64,000 nt of DNA from Exiguobacterium alkaliphilum 12/1 (lineage in GTDB: Bacteria > Bacillota > Bacilli > Exiguobacteriales > Exiguobacteriaceae). The stretch lies in NCBI RefSeq assembly GCF_000714435.1, contig NZ_JJMW01000063.1:1-64000 (forward strand), written 5' to 3'. Below the pieces are notes generated by a model, which saw only the letters and a program-made list of their open reading frames with translations, had not been told where the DNA came from and did not search any database. This document shows, piece after piece, positions 44,354 to 54,000 of this stretch (position 1 is its first letter; each line of letters opens with the position of its first letter). The translations under genes and the position numbers were made by a program.

Positions 44354-46113
44354 TCGTTCATACAGCCGATCTCGTCTTCGAGCATCCGACCGAACGCCTC
44401 GGCGCCATCGATCGTCAAATGGACGCCGTCGCTTTCGAAATAGTCGCCTTTGCCGGCGGACGCCTCGTGCCAATCGATGAGCGTGACGTTGTCGTGCAAC
44501 TCGCTCGCACGTTGGAGTGTTCTGTTCACATCTTGCTCCCACGGTCGCGGCACACGTGTGTTAATCAAGTAGACGCGGTCCGCGTGTTCGAACTGCCCGA
44601 TTAACGTATCGAGCTGCTCCATCTTGAAGGCGCCGTTCGTCCCGAGGTGGAGGAAGACGACGTGGCCCGGTGCGTCATACGTTTGATACGTCGCGGCGAC
44701 GTCTTGGGCGTCACGGACTTGGCGGCCGAGCTCGGCATCGATCTCCATGTTCGGGAAGGTGCTCCCGAGATACTCGTTCAAGCCGAGGAGGACCGAGTCC
44801 CCGATGGCGAGCGCCGGTGGACACGTGTCAATCGGACGCTCCGTTTCTTGTTCCGTCGCTTCTTCAGGCTTTTCAGGTGCCGGATTCGGTTTGACGATCG
44901 GAATCGCTTCGGTCCGCTCGTTCGCCCCACTGAAGGCGAGAATCGACAAGTTGCCGACGAGGACGAGCGAGAGGGCGGTCGCCACGCTCACGGTAGCGAT
45001 GCGGCCTGGCGACAGGACGGGACGAAGGGATTGGATTGCCCCTTTGAAGCCATGATGGCGCACCGGCGTCTCGATGAACCGGTACGACAACTCGGCAATC
45101 GCGAGCGTCAAGGCGACTTGTCCGAACGCGCGGATCGGTTCGAACGTGCCGATTTGTTCAATCGGGGTCGTCAAGATGATGACCGGATAGTGCCACAAAT
45201 AGATGCCGTACGTCCGAGTCCCGATTGTGCGAAGCCACTCGCTACCGAACAACCGGGCCCAGACGGTCGACGGGTGCGCCGTCGCGGCGATTAAGACGGC
45301 CGATGCCAACGCGACGAGCAAGAACCCGCCGTAATAGAGGAACGCACCGTACGCGCTCGCCCGCGTCATGATGACGAGGAGGGCGAAAAGCGCCACGCCG
45401 CCGCCGATGTTCAAAATACGGCGCCCGATGTCCGGCATGTCCCGTTTGAACGTGTCCGGTTGCCAACCGAAGGCGAGGACGGCACCGATTAAGAGGGCGA
45501 ACAGGCGTGTGTCCGTCCCGTAATAGACGCGGCTCGGATCGGTGCCCGGCGTGAAGTTCACGGCCATCCATACGGCGGAGGCGACGAGCATGACCGAGAC
45601 GACTTGGAGCAGGCGCCGCTTCGACTTCAAACCGAAGAGGAGCAGGAGCGGCCAGACGAGATAGAACTGCTCCTCAATCGAGAGCGACCATAGATTTTGA
45701 AGCGGGGACGGTTTGCCGAAGCTCTCAAAGTACGACACGTCATGGAAGACGTACCACCAGTTGTTCACGTAGACGAGCGCGGCGAGCGTGTCTTGCCGCA
45801 CCGTGTTCAACAAGTCCGGTTCGAACAGCCAAACGACCGTCATGACGACGGAAAGCATGAAGACGAGCGCCGGCAATAGCCGCCGGAACCGGGCGATATA
45901 GAACCGTTTTAAATCGAGTCGGCCGGCGTTCGCCCATTCGCGAATCAAGATGCCGGTGATCAAATAGCCGGACAGGACGAAAAAGACGTCGACCCCGAGG
46001 AAGCCCCCGGTTATGTATGGTGTGTTCACATGAAATAAGATGACGGCTAAGACGGCGAACGTGCGCAGTCCGTCGAGGCCGGGCATATAGTTTGAGTGGC
46101 GCAACAGTTGCAT
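44347..46113 (-). CDS. OatA-like membrane acyltransferase with SGNH domain
   Basis: A 588-residue protein. Residues 1-360 are the acyltransferase-3 membrane domain with about 10-11 segments (MPGLDGLRTFAVLAVILFHV, GGFLGVDVFFVLSGYLITGI). After a Pro/Glu-rich linker (about 400-430) comes an extracellular SGNH hydrolase domain: the serine in LAIGDSVLLGL, HLGTNGAF, and SDGVHLTIDG with the catalytic Asp and His. OatA O-acetylates N-acetylmuramic acid of peptidoglycan and gives lysozyme resistance. The acceptor could instead be another wall polymer. Single gene with its own terminator. Confidence 0.85.
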   Translation of the reverse strand: MQLLRHSNYMPGLDGLRTFAVLAVILFHVNTPYITGGFLGVDVFFVLSGYLITGILIREWANAGRLDLKRFYIARFRRLLPALVFMLSVVMTVVWLFEPDLLNTVRQDTLAALVYVNNWWYVFHDVSYFESFGKPSPLQNLWSLSIEEQFYLVWPLLLLFGLKSKRRLLQVVSVMLVASAVWMAVNFTPGTDPSRVYYGTDTRLFALLIGAVLAFGWQPDTFKRDMPDIGRRILNIGGGVALFALLVIMTRASAYGAFLYYGGFLLVALASAVLIAATAHPSTVWARLFGSEWLRTIGTRTYGIYLWHYPVIILTTPIEQIGTFEPIRAFGQVALTLAIAELSYRFIETPVRHHGFKGAIQSLRPVLSPGRIATVSVATALSLVLVGNLSILAFSGANERTEAIPIVKPNPAPEKPEEATEQETERPIDTCPPALAIGDSVLLGLNEYLGSTFPNMEIDAELGRQVRDAQDVAATYQTYDAPGHVVFLHLGTNGAFKMEQLDTLIGQFEHADRVYLINTRVPRPWEQDVNRTLQRASELHDNVTLIDWHEASAGKGDYFESDGVHLTIDGAEAFGRMLEDEIGCMNDK

Positions 46114-46248
46114 GCTCCCACTTCCTTTCGTACGTTTCCCTATTGTTTAAAAAAAGATATCTTTTAGTATAGCGAGACGTCACCTAGAAAAAGTTTCAAA
46201 CGATTAACATTTTCAAAACGAAAGTGGAGAAAAACAGGGAATGAAAAA

Positions 46249-46270
46249 AGGACCTCGAAAGGTCCTAGTC
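46249..46270 (-). terminator. Terminator of the padR-chrA operon
   Basis: On the minus strand AGGACCT and AGGTCCT form a stem followed by TTTTTT, just downstream of the chrA stop at 46272. Confidence 0.85.
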
Positions 46271-46271
46271 G

Positions 46272-47456
46272 TTACAGCATCTCGATAATCGTCCCGCCGA
46301 TAACACCCGCGATGACGAGCGCCCACGGCGGCAGTTTCCAATAGGCAATCATGACGAACAAGAAGGCAGCAAAGACGAAATCGACGACGCCGTTCACCGT
46401 GCTCGTGAAGATCGGCTGATAGAACGCCGCAATCAAAATCCCGACGACGGCCGCGTTCACCCCGATGAGGGCACCGCCGACTTTCGGATTTCGACGGAGC
46501 GCGTTCCAAAACGGGAGCGCCCCGAGGATCAACAGGAACGCCGGCAAGAAGATGGCGAACGTCGCGAGCAAGCCACCTGGCACCCCGTCGATGACGGTCC
46601 CGAGGTACGACGCGAACGTGAACAGCGGTCCCGGTACGGCCTGGGCCGCCCCGTATCCGGCGAGGAACGCCTCTTCACTCAAGAAGCCGGCAGGGACGAG
46701 CTCACGCTCGAGGAGCGGCAAGACGACGTGACCGCCGCCGAAGACGAGCGCCCCGGCCCGGTAAAAGCTGTCGAACATCGCAATCGATTGGTTCTCGATC
46801 GTCTCACGTAAAATCGGCAAGATGACGAGAAGTGCCCCAAACAACCCGAGGAGCACGGCCCCGAGTCGTTTCGAGAGCGGGAACGTCGCCGATTTGACGT
46901 CCAAGTTTTGCGGCTTGAATAGCAAGAACCCGGCCAAGGCGGCGAGGACGATGACGAGCACTTGGCTATACGCCGTCTGGACGAGCAAGGCGCCGGCGAG
47001 GGCGAAGAAGGCGATCGTCCGCGTCTTCGCGTCCGGTGTGAGCTTCCCGGCCATGCCGAGGATGGCGTGGGCGACGATGGCGACGGCGACGACTTTTAAG
47101 CCGTAGAGCCAGCCGGCGTCCGACACGTCGAGCCCGGAGACGAACAGGGCGAATACGATGAGTGCGATGACCGACGGGGCGGTGAAGCCGATGAACGACG
47201 TGATCCCGCCGAGAATCCCACCTCGGACGATGCCGATCCCGATCCCGACCTGAGAGCTTGCCGGTCCGGGTAAGAACTGACAGAGGGCGACGAGGTCGGC
47301 GTACGCCTTCTCATCAATCCATTTGCGGCGTCTGACGTATTCCTCGTGGAAGTAACCGAGGTGGGCGATCGGTCCCCCGAACGACGTCAAGCCGAGCCGG
47401 GTCGAGACGAATAAAATCTCAAGTAACGTTTTGAGCGTTACGCGTTGTTTCTCCAT
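46272..47456 (-). CDS. chrA: Chromate transporter ChrA (two CHR domains)
   Basis: A 394-residue membrane protein, the usual length for the long ChrA type. It has two homologous halves, each beginning with an FGG motif: LTSFGGPIAHLGYFHEEYV near residue 20 and ALVFGGGHVVLPLLERELV near residue 235. Each is followed by an LPGPxxS-type loop (FLPGPASSQVG, AVPGPLFTFAS). The family exports chromate in exchange for other anions. It lies 6 bases after a padR gene, which fits regulated expression; some family members may carry sulfate or other ions. Confidence 0.9.
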   Translation of the reverse strand: MEKQRVTLKTLLEILFVSTRLGLTSFGGPIAHLGYFHEEYVRRRKWIDEKAYADLVALCQFLPGPASSQVGIGIGIVRGGILGGITSFIGFTAPSVIALIVFALFVSGLDVSDAGWLYGLKVVAVAIVAHAILGMAGKLTPDAKTRTIAFFALAGALLVQTAYSQVLVIVLAALAGFLLFKPQNLDVKSATFPLSKRLGAVLLGLFGALLVILPILRETIENQSIAMFDSFYRAGALVFGGGHVVLPLLERELVPAGFLSEEAFLAGYGAAQAVPGPLFTFASYLGTVIDGVPGGLLATFAIFLPAFLLILGALPFWNALRRNPKVGGALIGVNAAVVGILIAAFYQPIFTSTVNGVVDFVFAAFLFVMIAYWKLPPWALVIAGVIGGTIIEML

Positions 47457-47462
47457 GTGGTG

Positions 47463-47771
47463 TCACTCCTTTATCTCTTTAAACAGTTCATACGCTTTTT
47501 GGCGGGCTTCCGCCAAGACGACACGTCCTTTGTCGGTCGTCGTGTAGTTCTTCCGGATGTGGCCGTCGACGTTCTCGTTCGTCCGGATGAGCAAGCCGTC
47601 CTTCTCCATCCCGTGCAAAATCGGGTAGAGCGTACCGGCACTGATCGCATAACCGTGTTCACGGAGCTCTTCGACCATCCAGGCACCATACACCGGATGT
47701 TCTGCGGCATGGTGCAAAATGTGGATATGGATGAAACCGAGGAAGAGCTTCCTGAGGATGCGGTCTTCCAT
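47463..47771 (-). CDS. PadR-family transcriptional regulator
   Basis: Start at the ATG at 47771, 9 bases after AAGGAG; the TTG at 47780 would overlap that site. 102 residues. Winged helix: LRKLFLGFIHIHILHHAAEH, VYGAWMVEELREHGYAISAG, TLYPILHGMEKDGLLI and a wing VDGHIRKNYTTTDKG, followed by a short C-terminal helix for dimerisation. PadR proteins usually repress a neighbouring transport or stress operon until an effector binds; the obvious target is its own operon with chrA. Chromate-linked control by PadR rather than ChrB is somewhat unusual. Confidence 0.85.
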   Translation of the reverse strand: MEDRILRKLFLGFIHIHILHHAAEHPVYGAWMVEELREHGYAISAGTLYPILHGMEKDGLLIRTNENVDGHIRKNYTTTDKGRVVLAEARQKAYELFKEIKE

Positions 47772-47788
47772 TGTGATCAACTCCTTAA

Positions 47789-47810
47789 AATCGAAATTCG
47801 ATATCGATTA
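47789..47810. promoter_or_regulatory. Possible PadR operator
   Basis: An imperfect AT-rich dyad around ATCGAAATTCGATATCGAT lies directly upstream of the padR ribosome binding site, where a repressor would block its own promoter. No test of this was possible here. Confidence 0.35.
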
Positions 47811-47976
47811 CCGACATCAGTCTAACAAGAATGATGCAGACGTTCAACCGTTGAGACGTAACTTTACACAAACTTTACATGTACATATTCGGTTGAATGC
47901 ATTCGGAAAATATAGGGAATTCATCGAAAATGAGGTAAACTGAAAAGTAGAAACTGACCCAGTAGGAGGGAATGAC

Positions 47977-50661
47977 GTGACAGCACGCGACCATACTCAA
48001 TACCAATCCTTGTTGCGCCATATGCCCCAGGGCTACGTCGAGTTCAAAGTCGTCTACGACGCGAACGGTGAGCCCGTCGACTATGAGTTCTTCGAAGTGA
48101 ACAAAGCGTTCGAGAACATCATGAAAGCAAAGCGAGACCAGTTCATCGGCGGGCACATCACGGACGTGTTGAAAGACTTTGAATACAGCGAACGGGAATG
48201 GATCGCGCAAGTGGCCAAGGCGGTCAGCAGCGGGGAGGCCATCACGTTCGAACACTTCTCGCGTCGCAACAAGGCGTGGTATGAGCTATCCGTCTTCAGC
48301 GAGCGACCAGGCTACGTGACGACGATCTTTCATGACGTGACGCCGCACGTCCAGGAGAACAACGCCTTGAAGCAACTCGTCAACGTGTCGCATCGGTTCG
48401 TGTCGACCGGACGCGAACTGTTGATCAATCAACATTTCCTCGATCAAATCCGGTCGTTCACCGGGGCGAAAGCGGTGGCGCTCAACTTGATTGAAGAGGA
48501 CGGCGAGACGTACTCGACCGTCGCACTGAGCGGTCTGAACGAGACGATCGAGCGAAGTTTGGACATTTTAGGGTTCCATCCCGTTGGCAAGAAGTGGGGG
48601 GTCTATCCGGAACGGGTCCGCCTGATGAAGCAGGACAACCCCATCATATTCAAGCACGTCGAAGAGCTGATCGAGAATCGACTCTCGAAGCGATTAATCA
48701 AAAACTTGACCCGCATCTTTGACCTCGGGCAAATCGTCTTGTTTAAAATTGAGAAGGATGGCGTGCTCTACGGCGACTTGACGATCGTCATGCAAGGGAC
48801 AGACGAGCCGGACCGGCTTGGTCTCGTCGAATTATACATCCATCACATCCTCGAACAGATGATGAAGTCGGACCAACAGACGGGTAAAGCGAAAGACTCG
48901 ATGTTCGAAGGGTTCGCCACCGTCGACCTCGAGTGCATCATGTCGCTCCAGAAACGGGACATTTTACATTTGAACAAACCGTGGGAGCGGGTGCTCGGTT
49001 TTCCACTCGAAGAACTCGAGAACATGGACTTCATCGGCCTCGTCCACCCGGATGACGTCGCGAAGACGGACCGTGCCTTCGCCGAGCTCGAGACGGCAAG
49101 GGAACTGTTCCGTTTCGTCAACCGTTACCGGACGATTGACGGGGACTATCGCTCCATCGAGTGGCATTGTAAAGTCCAAGGTAGTTACATTTACGCCGTC
49201 GCCAAAGACGTGACCGAACGCGTCCAGCTCGAGGAGGAGCTCGCCGAGCGTGACCGTCTGCTGACGAAGCTGTCCGACCAAGTCCCAGGGGCGATCTATC
49301 AGTTCGAGCGCCGGCCGGACGGCTCGTTCTCGTTCCCGTTCTTTAGCCGCGGGTTCGAAGAGTTGACCGGTGTGCTCGCCGAGGACGTTCGGAAAGACGC
49401 GAGTATCGTCTTCTCGAAGATCCATCCCGACGATCACCCGCACGTCATGGCGAGCATCGAGACGTCGTATCGCGACTTGACGATTTGGGACGCCGAGTTC
49501 CGCGTCTTCATGCCGGACGGGCATACGACGTGGATTCTCGGCTCGTCCCGCCCTGAGAAGCTCGCCGACGGGCACGTGCTCTGGCACGGCTATATCGGGG
49601 ACGTCACGGAGAAGAAGAAGTATGAGATGGAGATCGAGTACTTGAGTTATCACGACCAACTGACGGGCGTGAAGAACCGCCGTTACTTCGATGAGGCGCT
49701 CCTCACGTATGACGAGGAAGCGTATTATCCGCTCACGCTCATCGTCGTCGACGTGAACGGGTTGAAGTTGACGAACGATGCGTTCGGGCATCTCGTCGGG
49801 GACCGGCTCTTGATCGAGGCGACGAACATCTTGAAGCGGGAAGTACGGGGCAAGGACACCGTCGCCCGAATCGGCGGGGACGAGTTCGTCCTCATCTTGC
49901 CGAACACGTCACCGAACGAGGCGCGGCAGCTCGCCGACCGATTGAGCCGGATGTTCCATGCCAAGTCGATCGAAGGGCTGCCAATCTCGGCGTCGTTCGG
50001 CGAAGCGGTGAAGCTTGATGCGTCGATGCCGATTATCGAGGTGTTCAATTTAGCGGAGGACCGGATGTACCATCATAAAGTATCCGAGAAGCAGAGCCGA
50101 CGCCATCACTCGATTCAACTCATCATGCGGACGCTCTACGAGAAAATCCCCCGGGAAGAGGCGCATTCGCAACGGGTCGCTGAACTGTCCGGGAAGCTCG
50201 GGACGGCGATGGGCTTCACGACCGCCGAAGTGAGCGAGCTGAAGACGGCCGCCGTCTTGCACGATATCGGGAAAGTCGCGATCAGCAACGATATCCTCGA
50301 CAAGACGGGGCCGCTCACCGACACTGAATGGCGCGAGATTAAACGCCATCCGGAAGTGAGCTACAACATCTTGAGCACGGTGCCGGAGTACGGCACGTTG
50401 TCCGAGATCGTGCTCGCCCACCACGAGCGCTGGGACGGGAAAGGCTATCCGAAAGGGATAAGCGAGTATGACATTCCGCTCGCCTCACGCATCATCTCGA
50501 TTGCCGACACGTTCGACGTCATGGTGACGGGACGACCGTATCGTAAGGCGAAGACGGTCGAGGAGGCGCTCGCGGTCATTCGAGACGAGGCTGGCAAACA
50601 GTTCGACCCGATGCTCGTCGAGGTGTTCTTCGAGAAAGTCGTGCCGACGTTACAACGGTAA
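47977..50661 (+). CDS. PAS-GGDEF-HD-GYP cyclic di-GMP enzyme
   Basis: An 894-residue protein with a GTG start after AGGAGGG. Domains in order: a PAS near 10-125, a GAF-like stretch about 130-300, PAS domains near 320-430 and 435-565, GGDEF 566-725 and HD-GYP 730-894. The GGDEF motif is intact (G633-F637), with a product-inhibition I-site RGKD at 624-627, five residues upstream. The HD-GYP has HDIGK (H762) and HHERWDGKGYPKG. Both synthesis and breakdown of cyclic di-GMP are therefore chemically possible, set by the sensor domains. No membrane segment, so a cytoplasmic signal is likely. Single gene with its own terminator. Confidence 0.9.
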   Translation: MTARDHTQYQSLLRHMPQGYVEFKVVYDANGEPVDYEFFEVNKAFENIMKAKRDQFIGGHITDVLKDFEYSEREWIAQVAKAVSSGEAITFEHFSRRNKAWYELSVFSERPGYVTTIFHDVTPHVQENNALKQLVNVSHRFVSTGRELLINQHFLDQIRSFTGAKAVALNLIEEDGETYSTVALSGLNETIERSLDILGFHPVGKKWGVYPERVRLMKQDNPIIFKHVEELIENRLSKRLIKNLTRIFDLGQIVLFKIEKDGVLYGDLTIVMQGTDEPDRLGLVELYIHHILEQMMKSDQQTGKAKDSMFEGFATVDLECIMSLQKRDILHLNKPWERVLGFPLEELENMDFIGLVHPDDVAKTDRAFAELETARELFRFVNRYRTIDGDYRSIEWHCKVQGSYIYAVAKDVTERVQLEEELAERDRLLTKLSDQVPGAIYQFERRPDGSFSFPFFSRGFEELTGVLAEDVRKDASIVFSKIHPDDHPHVMASIETSYRDLTIWDAEFRVFMPDGHTTWILGSSRPEKLADGHVLWHGYIGDVTEKKKYEMEIEYLSYHDQLTGVKNRRYFDEALLTYDEEAYYPLTLIVVDVNGLKLTNDAFGHLVGDRLLIEATNILKREVRGKDTVARIGGDEFVLILPNTSPNEARQLADRLSRMFHAKSIEGLPISASFGEAVKLDASMPIIEVFNLAEDRMYHHKVSEKQSRRHHSIQLIMRTLYEKIPREEAHSQRVAELSGKLGTAMGFTTAEVSELKTAAVLHDIGKVAISNDILDKTGPLTDTEWREIKRHPEVSYNILSTVPEYGTLSEIVLAHHERWDGKGYPKGISEYDIPLASRIISIADTFDVMVTGRPYRKAKTVEEALAVIRDEAGKQFDPMLVEVFFEKVVPTLQR

Positions 50662-50664
50662 AGA

Positions 50665-50698
50665 GCGGGGCGCCCGAGTCGGGGCGTCCCGCTTTGTT
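50665..50698. terminator. Terminator after the cyclic di-GMP gene
   Basis: AGCGGGGCGCCC pairs with GGGGCGTCCCGCT (one or two mismatches), followed by TTTG. It lies between convergent genes. Confidence 0.8.
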
Positions 50699-51800
50699 AT
50701 GTCGTCAGCGGCCGTCTCTTCAAGTAGAGCGCCGTCGCGAGAAAGAAGATGAGCGTCATCACGACGAGGACGGACAAGGACTGTGCCGGGAAACGGCCGG
50801 CGTACATGTCAATCACCCCCGCGTTGAACCAATACGTCGGAAGCAATCGCCCGACGACCGTCAACGAATCGGGCAGCCACGTCAAAGCGATGAAGGCGCC
50901 CCCGGTGATGGCGGCCGCCATCGTCACGGAGATTTGCCAAATGTTCGCCTTCTCCCGGTTCGACGCCGACACGGCGATGAGCGACCCGATGGCGAGACAG
51001 CTGCCTAAATACGTGAGAAAGAGCAGTGTGAGCACCGGCAGATGGGGGAGGATGTCATCCCGATAGAGCACGGAGCTGAAGGCGAGCAACATGAGGACGT
51101 ACAACGTGCCGACCGCGAAAAACGAGCCGGTGAGCGACGCGATATAGCGGCGCGGTGAAATCGGGGCGGCGAATAGACGGGCATAAATCGATTCGTCCCG
51201 GTCGTCGGCGACGAATAGCGGGATGAACTGGAGGAACGCCGACATCATGACGAACGACAGGAGTCCGAGAAACGCCTGCGTCCGTGCCGTCGTCTGGACG
51301 CTCTCGCTGAACGGCTCGCTCGTGAGCGTATAGCCCCCCGATGGTTCTTCATCCATGAGCGTCCGGAACACCGTCAAGTCATAGTTGCTCGCCTCGAGCA
51401 GTTGTCGTTCCCGGGACAAGTGGGCGTTCAGTGCCTGTTCGACGAGGGCGGCGTCACTCCCTTCAGTCGCGCTGAAGGCGAGGCGAGGCGTCTCGGTTTG
51501 AAACATCGCTTCCGTGAACCGTTCCGGGATGACGAGGACGATATCCTGGCCTTCGAGGAACGTGTCTTCCTCCGCGGTCGAACGCAACAACGTCACGTCG
51601 CCGAACCGTTCGGCCTCTTCAATCAGGCGCTCGGAGAGGAGCCCGCCGTCGCGATCGAGGATGCCAATCGAGGCGTTGAGCGTCGACGTCGAGTTGAAAA
51701 ACGACAGGACGAGGGCGAAACCGAACATCGAGACGAACGTGAACACCCATAACCCCTTCTTCCGCAGCATCCGTTTGGCGACGTGTCTAAACAGCACCAT
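50697..51800 (-). CDS. ABC-2 exporter permease (second subunit)
   Basis: A 367-residue protein. N-terminal membrane segment (KGLWVFTFVSMFGFALVLSF), a large extracellular domain of about 150 residues, then five membrane segments in the C-terminal half (FLGLLSFVMMSAFLQFIPLF, IGSLIAVSASNREK). This is the ABC2_membrane_3 layout used for drug, bacteriocin or lipid export. It overlaps the previous permease gene by 14 bases and is the last gene of the three-gene operon. The substrate is unknown. Confidence 0.85.
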   Translation of the reverse strand: MVLFRHVAKRMLRKKGLWVFTFVSMFGFALVLSFFNSTSTLNASIGILDRDGGLLSERLIEEAERFGDVTLLRSTAEEDTFLEGQDIVLVIPERFTEAMFQTETPRLAFSATEGSDAALVEQALNAHLSRERQLLEASNYDLTVFRTLMDEEPSGGYTLTSEPFSESVQTTARTQAFLGLLSFVMMSAFLQFIPLFVADDRDESIYARLFAAPISPRRYIASLTGSFFAVGTLYVLMLLAFSSVLYRDDILPHLPVLTLLFLTYLGSCLAIGSLIAVSASNREKANIWQISVTMAAAITGGAFIALTWLPDSLTVVGRLLPTYWFNAGVIDMYAGRFPAQSLSVLVVMTLIFFLATALYLKRRPLTT

Positions 51801-52935
51801 GGCGCTTCACCCCTTTCCAGAGCAACAAGCTGAGTGCGGCGAAGACGAGCACGTGAAGCGACAGCCAGCCGAGACTTTGCCAAAAGAGCGACGTGTCCGC
51901 GCCCCGCAACAACACGGCGAGCAGGCCGTCGCGCATGAAGATCGGCATGAAGACGTAACGGGCCCACGGTGCGTATGCGAGCGTCACTTGATCGAAGCCC
52001 GGGACGTAACCGCCCGAAAGAATCATGATGATGGCGACGAAGCCGTTGACGATCGCGTCTTTCGTCGAGTAGGCGAGGCGCGGCAGGCTCGAGATGAAGA
52101 AGCCGAACGCCGTGCCATACGTGGCGAGGGCGACCCAACCGATGAGGAGCAGCTCGAGGCGCACGTGATCGAGCGAGAAGCTCCGATAGACGAAATGGCT
52201 GAACCAGAACACGAGCACGAGCTGGAGGAAGATGAGCCCATAGCGGCTCACAGTCCGGGCGAGCCGATAGTCGATTAGCCGGACGGGCGCGGCCTGAATC
52301 CGGAGGTAGCTGCCGCGCATCGGCCGCTCATCGTTTAGCATCGACGTGATATAGAATGCGCCGAACAAGGCCGTCATGATGGAGATGGTGACGGTGAAAT
52401 ATTCGAGCGACGTCGGGGTGCGGCCCGACAAGTCGACGCTCTCGCTGTCCGTGAAGGTGAACGGTTCGTACGGTGCGGATGCGCCCGCTTCGGCGAGCAA
52501 AATCTGTTGATTGGCGATATCCGTGTATTGCGTGAGCACCGCCTCTAAAACGTCGACCTCGACCGTCGTCGGCTCTTCATATAACAGCGTCACGTCCGGC
52601 CCGACGAGATGAAGGATGACATCGGCGTCCCCATCGTTCACGGCCGCCTCGGCACGGTCGACTGTATCGTAAGCCGTGAGCGTCAGAAATTCACGCATGT
52701 CGTCCGACGTGAGGAACGTCTCGAGCGGTTCCCGATACGCGTCGGTCGATTCCTCGACGTAGGCGACGTCCGTCACCGGGAGTGAGAACTCGGTGCTGAA
52801 GATGGCCGACAACATCGTCCCGAGGCCGAAGATGAGGACGATTGGGAAGATGAGCATCCAAAACAAGGTGGACCGGTCACGCAGTTGCTGTTTGATGTCA
52901 TATTTGATGAACGTCCATGTCTTCATGATGATCAC
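51787..52935 (-). CDS. ABC-2 exporter permease (first subunit)
   Basis: A 382-residue protein with the same layout as its neighbour: one N-terminal segment (FWMLIFPIVLIFGLGTMLSA), an extracellular part with VTDVAYVEESTDAYREPLE, then five or six membrane segments. Its start overlaps the ATPase stop by 4 bases, so the two are translationally coupled; a second ATG at 52926 is possible. The two permeases would pair as a heterodimer with two copies of the ATPase. Confidence 0.85.
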   Translation of the reverse strand: MIIMKTWTFIKYDIKQQLRDRSTLFWMLIFPIVLIFGLGTMLSAIFSTEFSLPVTDVAYVEESTDAYREPLETFLTSDDMREFLTLTAYDTVDRAEAAVNDGDADVILHLVGPDVTLLYEEPTTVEVDVLEAVLTQYTDIANQQILLAEAGASAPYEPFTFTDSESVDLSGRTPTSLEYFTVTISIMTALFGAFYITSMLNDERPMRGSYLRIQAAPVRLIDYRLARTVSRYGLIFLQLVLVFWFSHFVYRSFSLDHVRLELLLIGWVALATYGTAFGFFISSLPRLAYSTKDAIVNGFVAIIMILSGGYVPGFDQVTLAYAPWARYVFMPIFMRDGLLAVLLRGADTSLFWQSLGWLSLHVLVFAALSLLLWKGVKRHGAV

Positions 52936-53864
52936 TCCCGGAGCGTCTTGCCGGTCAAGGCGAGGAAGACGGTGTTCAACGACGGTCGGTCGACGGTGAT
53001 GGCGGTGAAGCGAACCCGTTCGTCGTGGAGCACGTCAAGGAGCGGCGCGAGCGGGGTGTCTTTCTCGAGCGAGACGTCAAGGTACGGCTCCTCGTACTCG
53101 ACGCGGCGCACCCGTTCGAGCGCCCCGAGCCGGTCAAGTAGGCCAGGGGTGAGCGCCTCGACTTTGATCCGTGCCGTCTCGAGCGTCATGACTTGGTCTT
53201 TCAACTCGTCTTGCGTCCCTTCGGCGATGATCCTGCCTTCGTCGACGATGGCGACCCGGTCACATAATAGCTCGACTTCCTCCATATAGTGAGACGTGTA
53301 GATAATCGTCGCCCCGCGGCGGTTGAGCTCACGGATATTCTCGAGAATCGTGTTCCGCGATTGCGGGTCGATGGCGACGGTCGGCTCGTCCATGAAGATG
53401 AGCTCGGGCTCGTGCACGATGCCACAGGCGATGTTGAGACGGCGAAGCAGTCCCCCGGACAGTTCCGGCGGACGTTTCTTTTGATGCGCGGTCAGTTCGA
53501 CGAAGTCGAGGGCGGCGAGCGTCTTCTGCTTCGCCTCGTCGGGCTTGAACCCATACAGCTCGGCGAAGAACTGGATGTTCTCGAACACGGTGAGCTGGTC
53601 ATAGACGGACACGTGTTGCGGGACGATGCCGACGCGTCGTTTGATGGCGAGCTCGTCTTTTGGCATCGATTGACCGAAAATGCGGATTGTCCCGCTGTCG
53701 GCCGGATACAAGTTGAGCATGACAGAGATGGCGGTCGTCTTACCGGCACCGTTCGGTCCGAGCAGACCGAACAACGTGCCAGCTTCGACGTGGAGGGAGA
53801 AGTCGTTCAAGGCGACGGTCTCCCCGAAGCGTTTCGTCACATGGTCGAGCGCGATGATGGACAC
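52932..53864 (-). CDS. ABC transporter ATPase of the export operon
   Basis: Start placed at the GTG at 53864 (VSIIALDHVTKRFGE), after AAAGGAG; the longer frame to 53972 has no ribosome binding site and no homology. 310 residues. Walker A GLLGPNGAGKTTA, signature ELSGGLLRRLNIACG, Walker B LIFMDEPTVAIDPQ and the switch His in IIYTSHYMEEVE. The C-terminal 90 residues are the regulatory tail common in the drug-export (DRA) group. It drives the two permeases that follow. Confidence 0.9.
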   Translation of the reverse strand: MSIIALDHVTKRFGETVALNDFSLHVEAGTLFGLLGPNGAGKTTAISVMLNLYPADSGTIRIFGQSMPKDELAIKRRVGIVPQHVSVYDQLTVFENIQFFAELYGFKPDEAKQKTLAALDFVELTAHQKKRPPELSGGLLRRLNIACGIVHEPELIFMDEPTVAIDPQSRNTILENIRELNRRGATIIYTSHYMEEVELLCDRVAIVDEGRIIAEGTQDELKDQVMTLETARIKVEALTPGLLDRLGALERVRRVEYEEPYLDVSLEKDTPLAPLLDVLHDERVRFTAITVDRPSLNTVFLALTGKTLRE

Positions 53865-54000
53865 GGGAACGCAGCTCCTTTCTCGTGAAAACCTATACAA
53901 AGATTTGTTCCCGTTTGCAGGGATTTTCAACGCCTCGTCGAATGAAAAACAATAGTCGGAGTATTCAGACAACTACCGGGAGATGAAGTGAGGGATTCAT

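Noticed and set aside
48964-49791. A 275-residue open frame on the minus strand
   Set aside because: Antisense to the GGDEF/HD-GYP gene, whose domains are certain.
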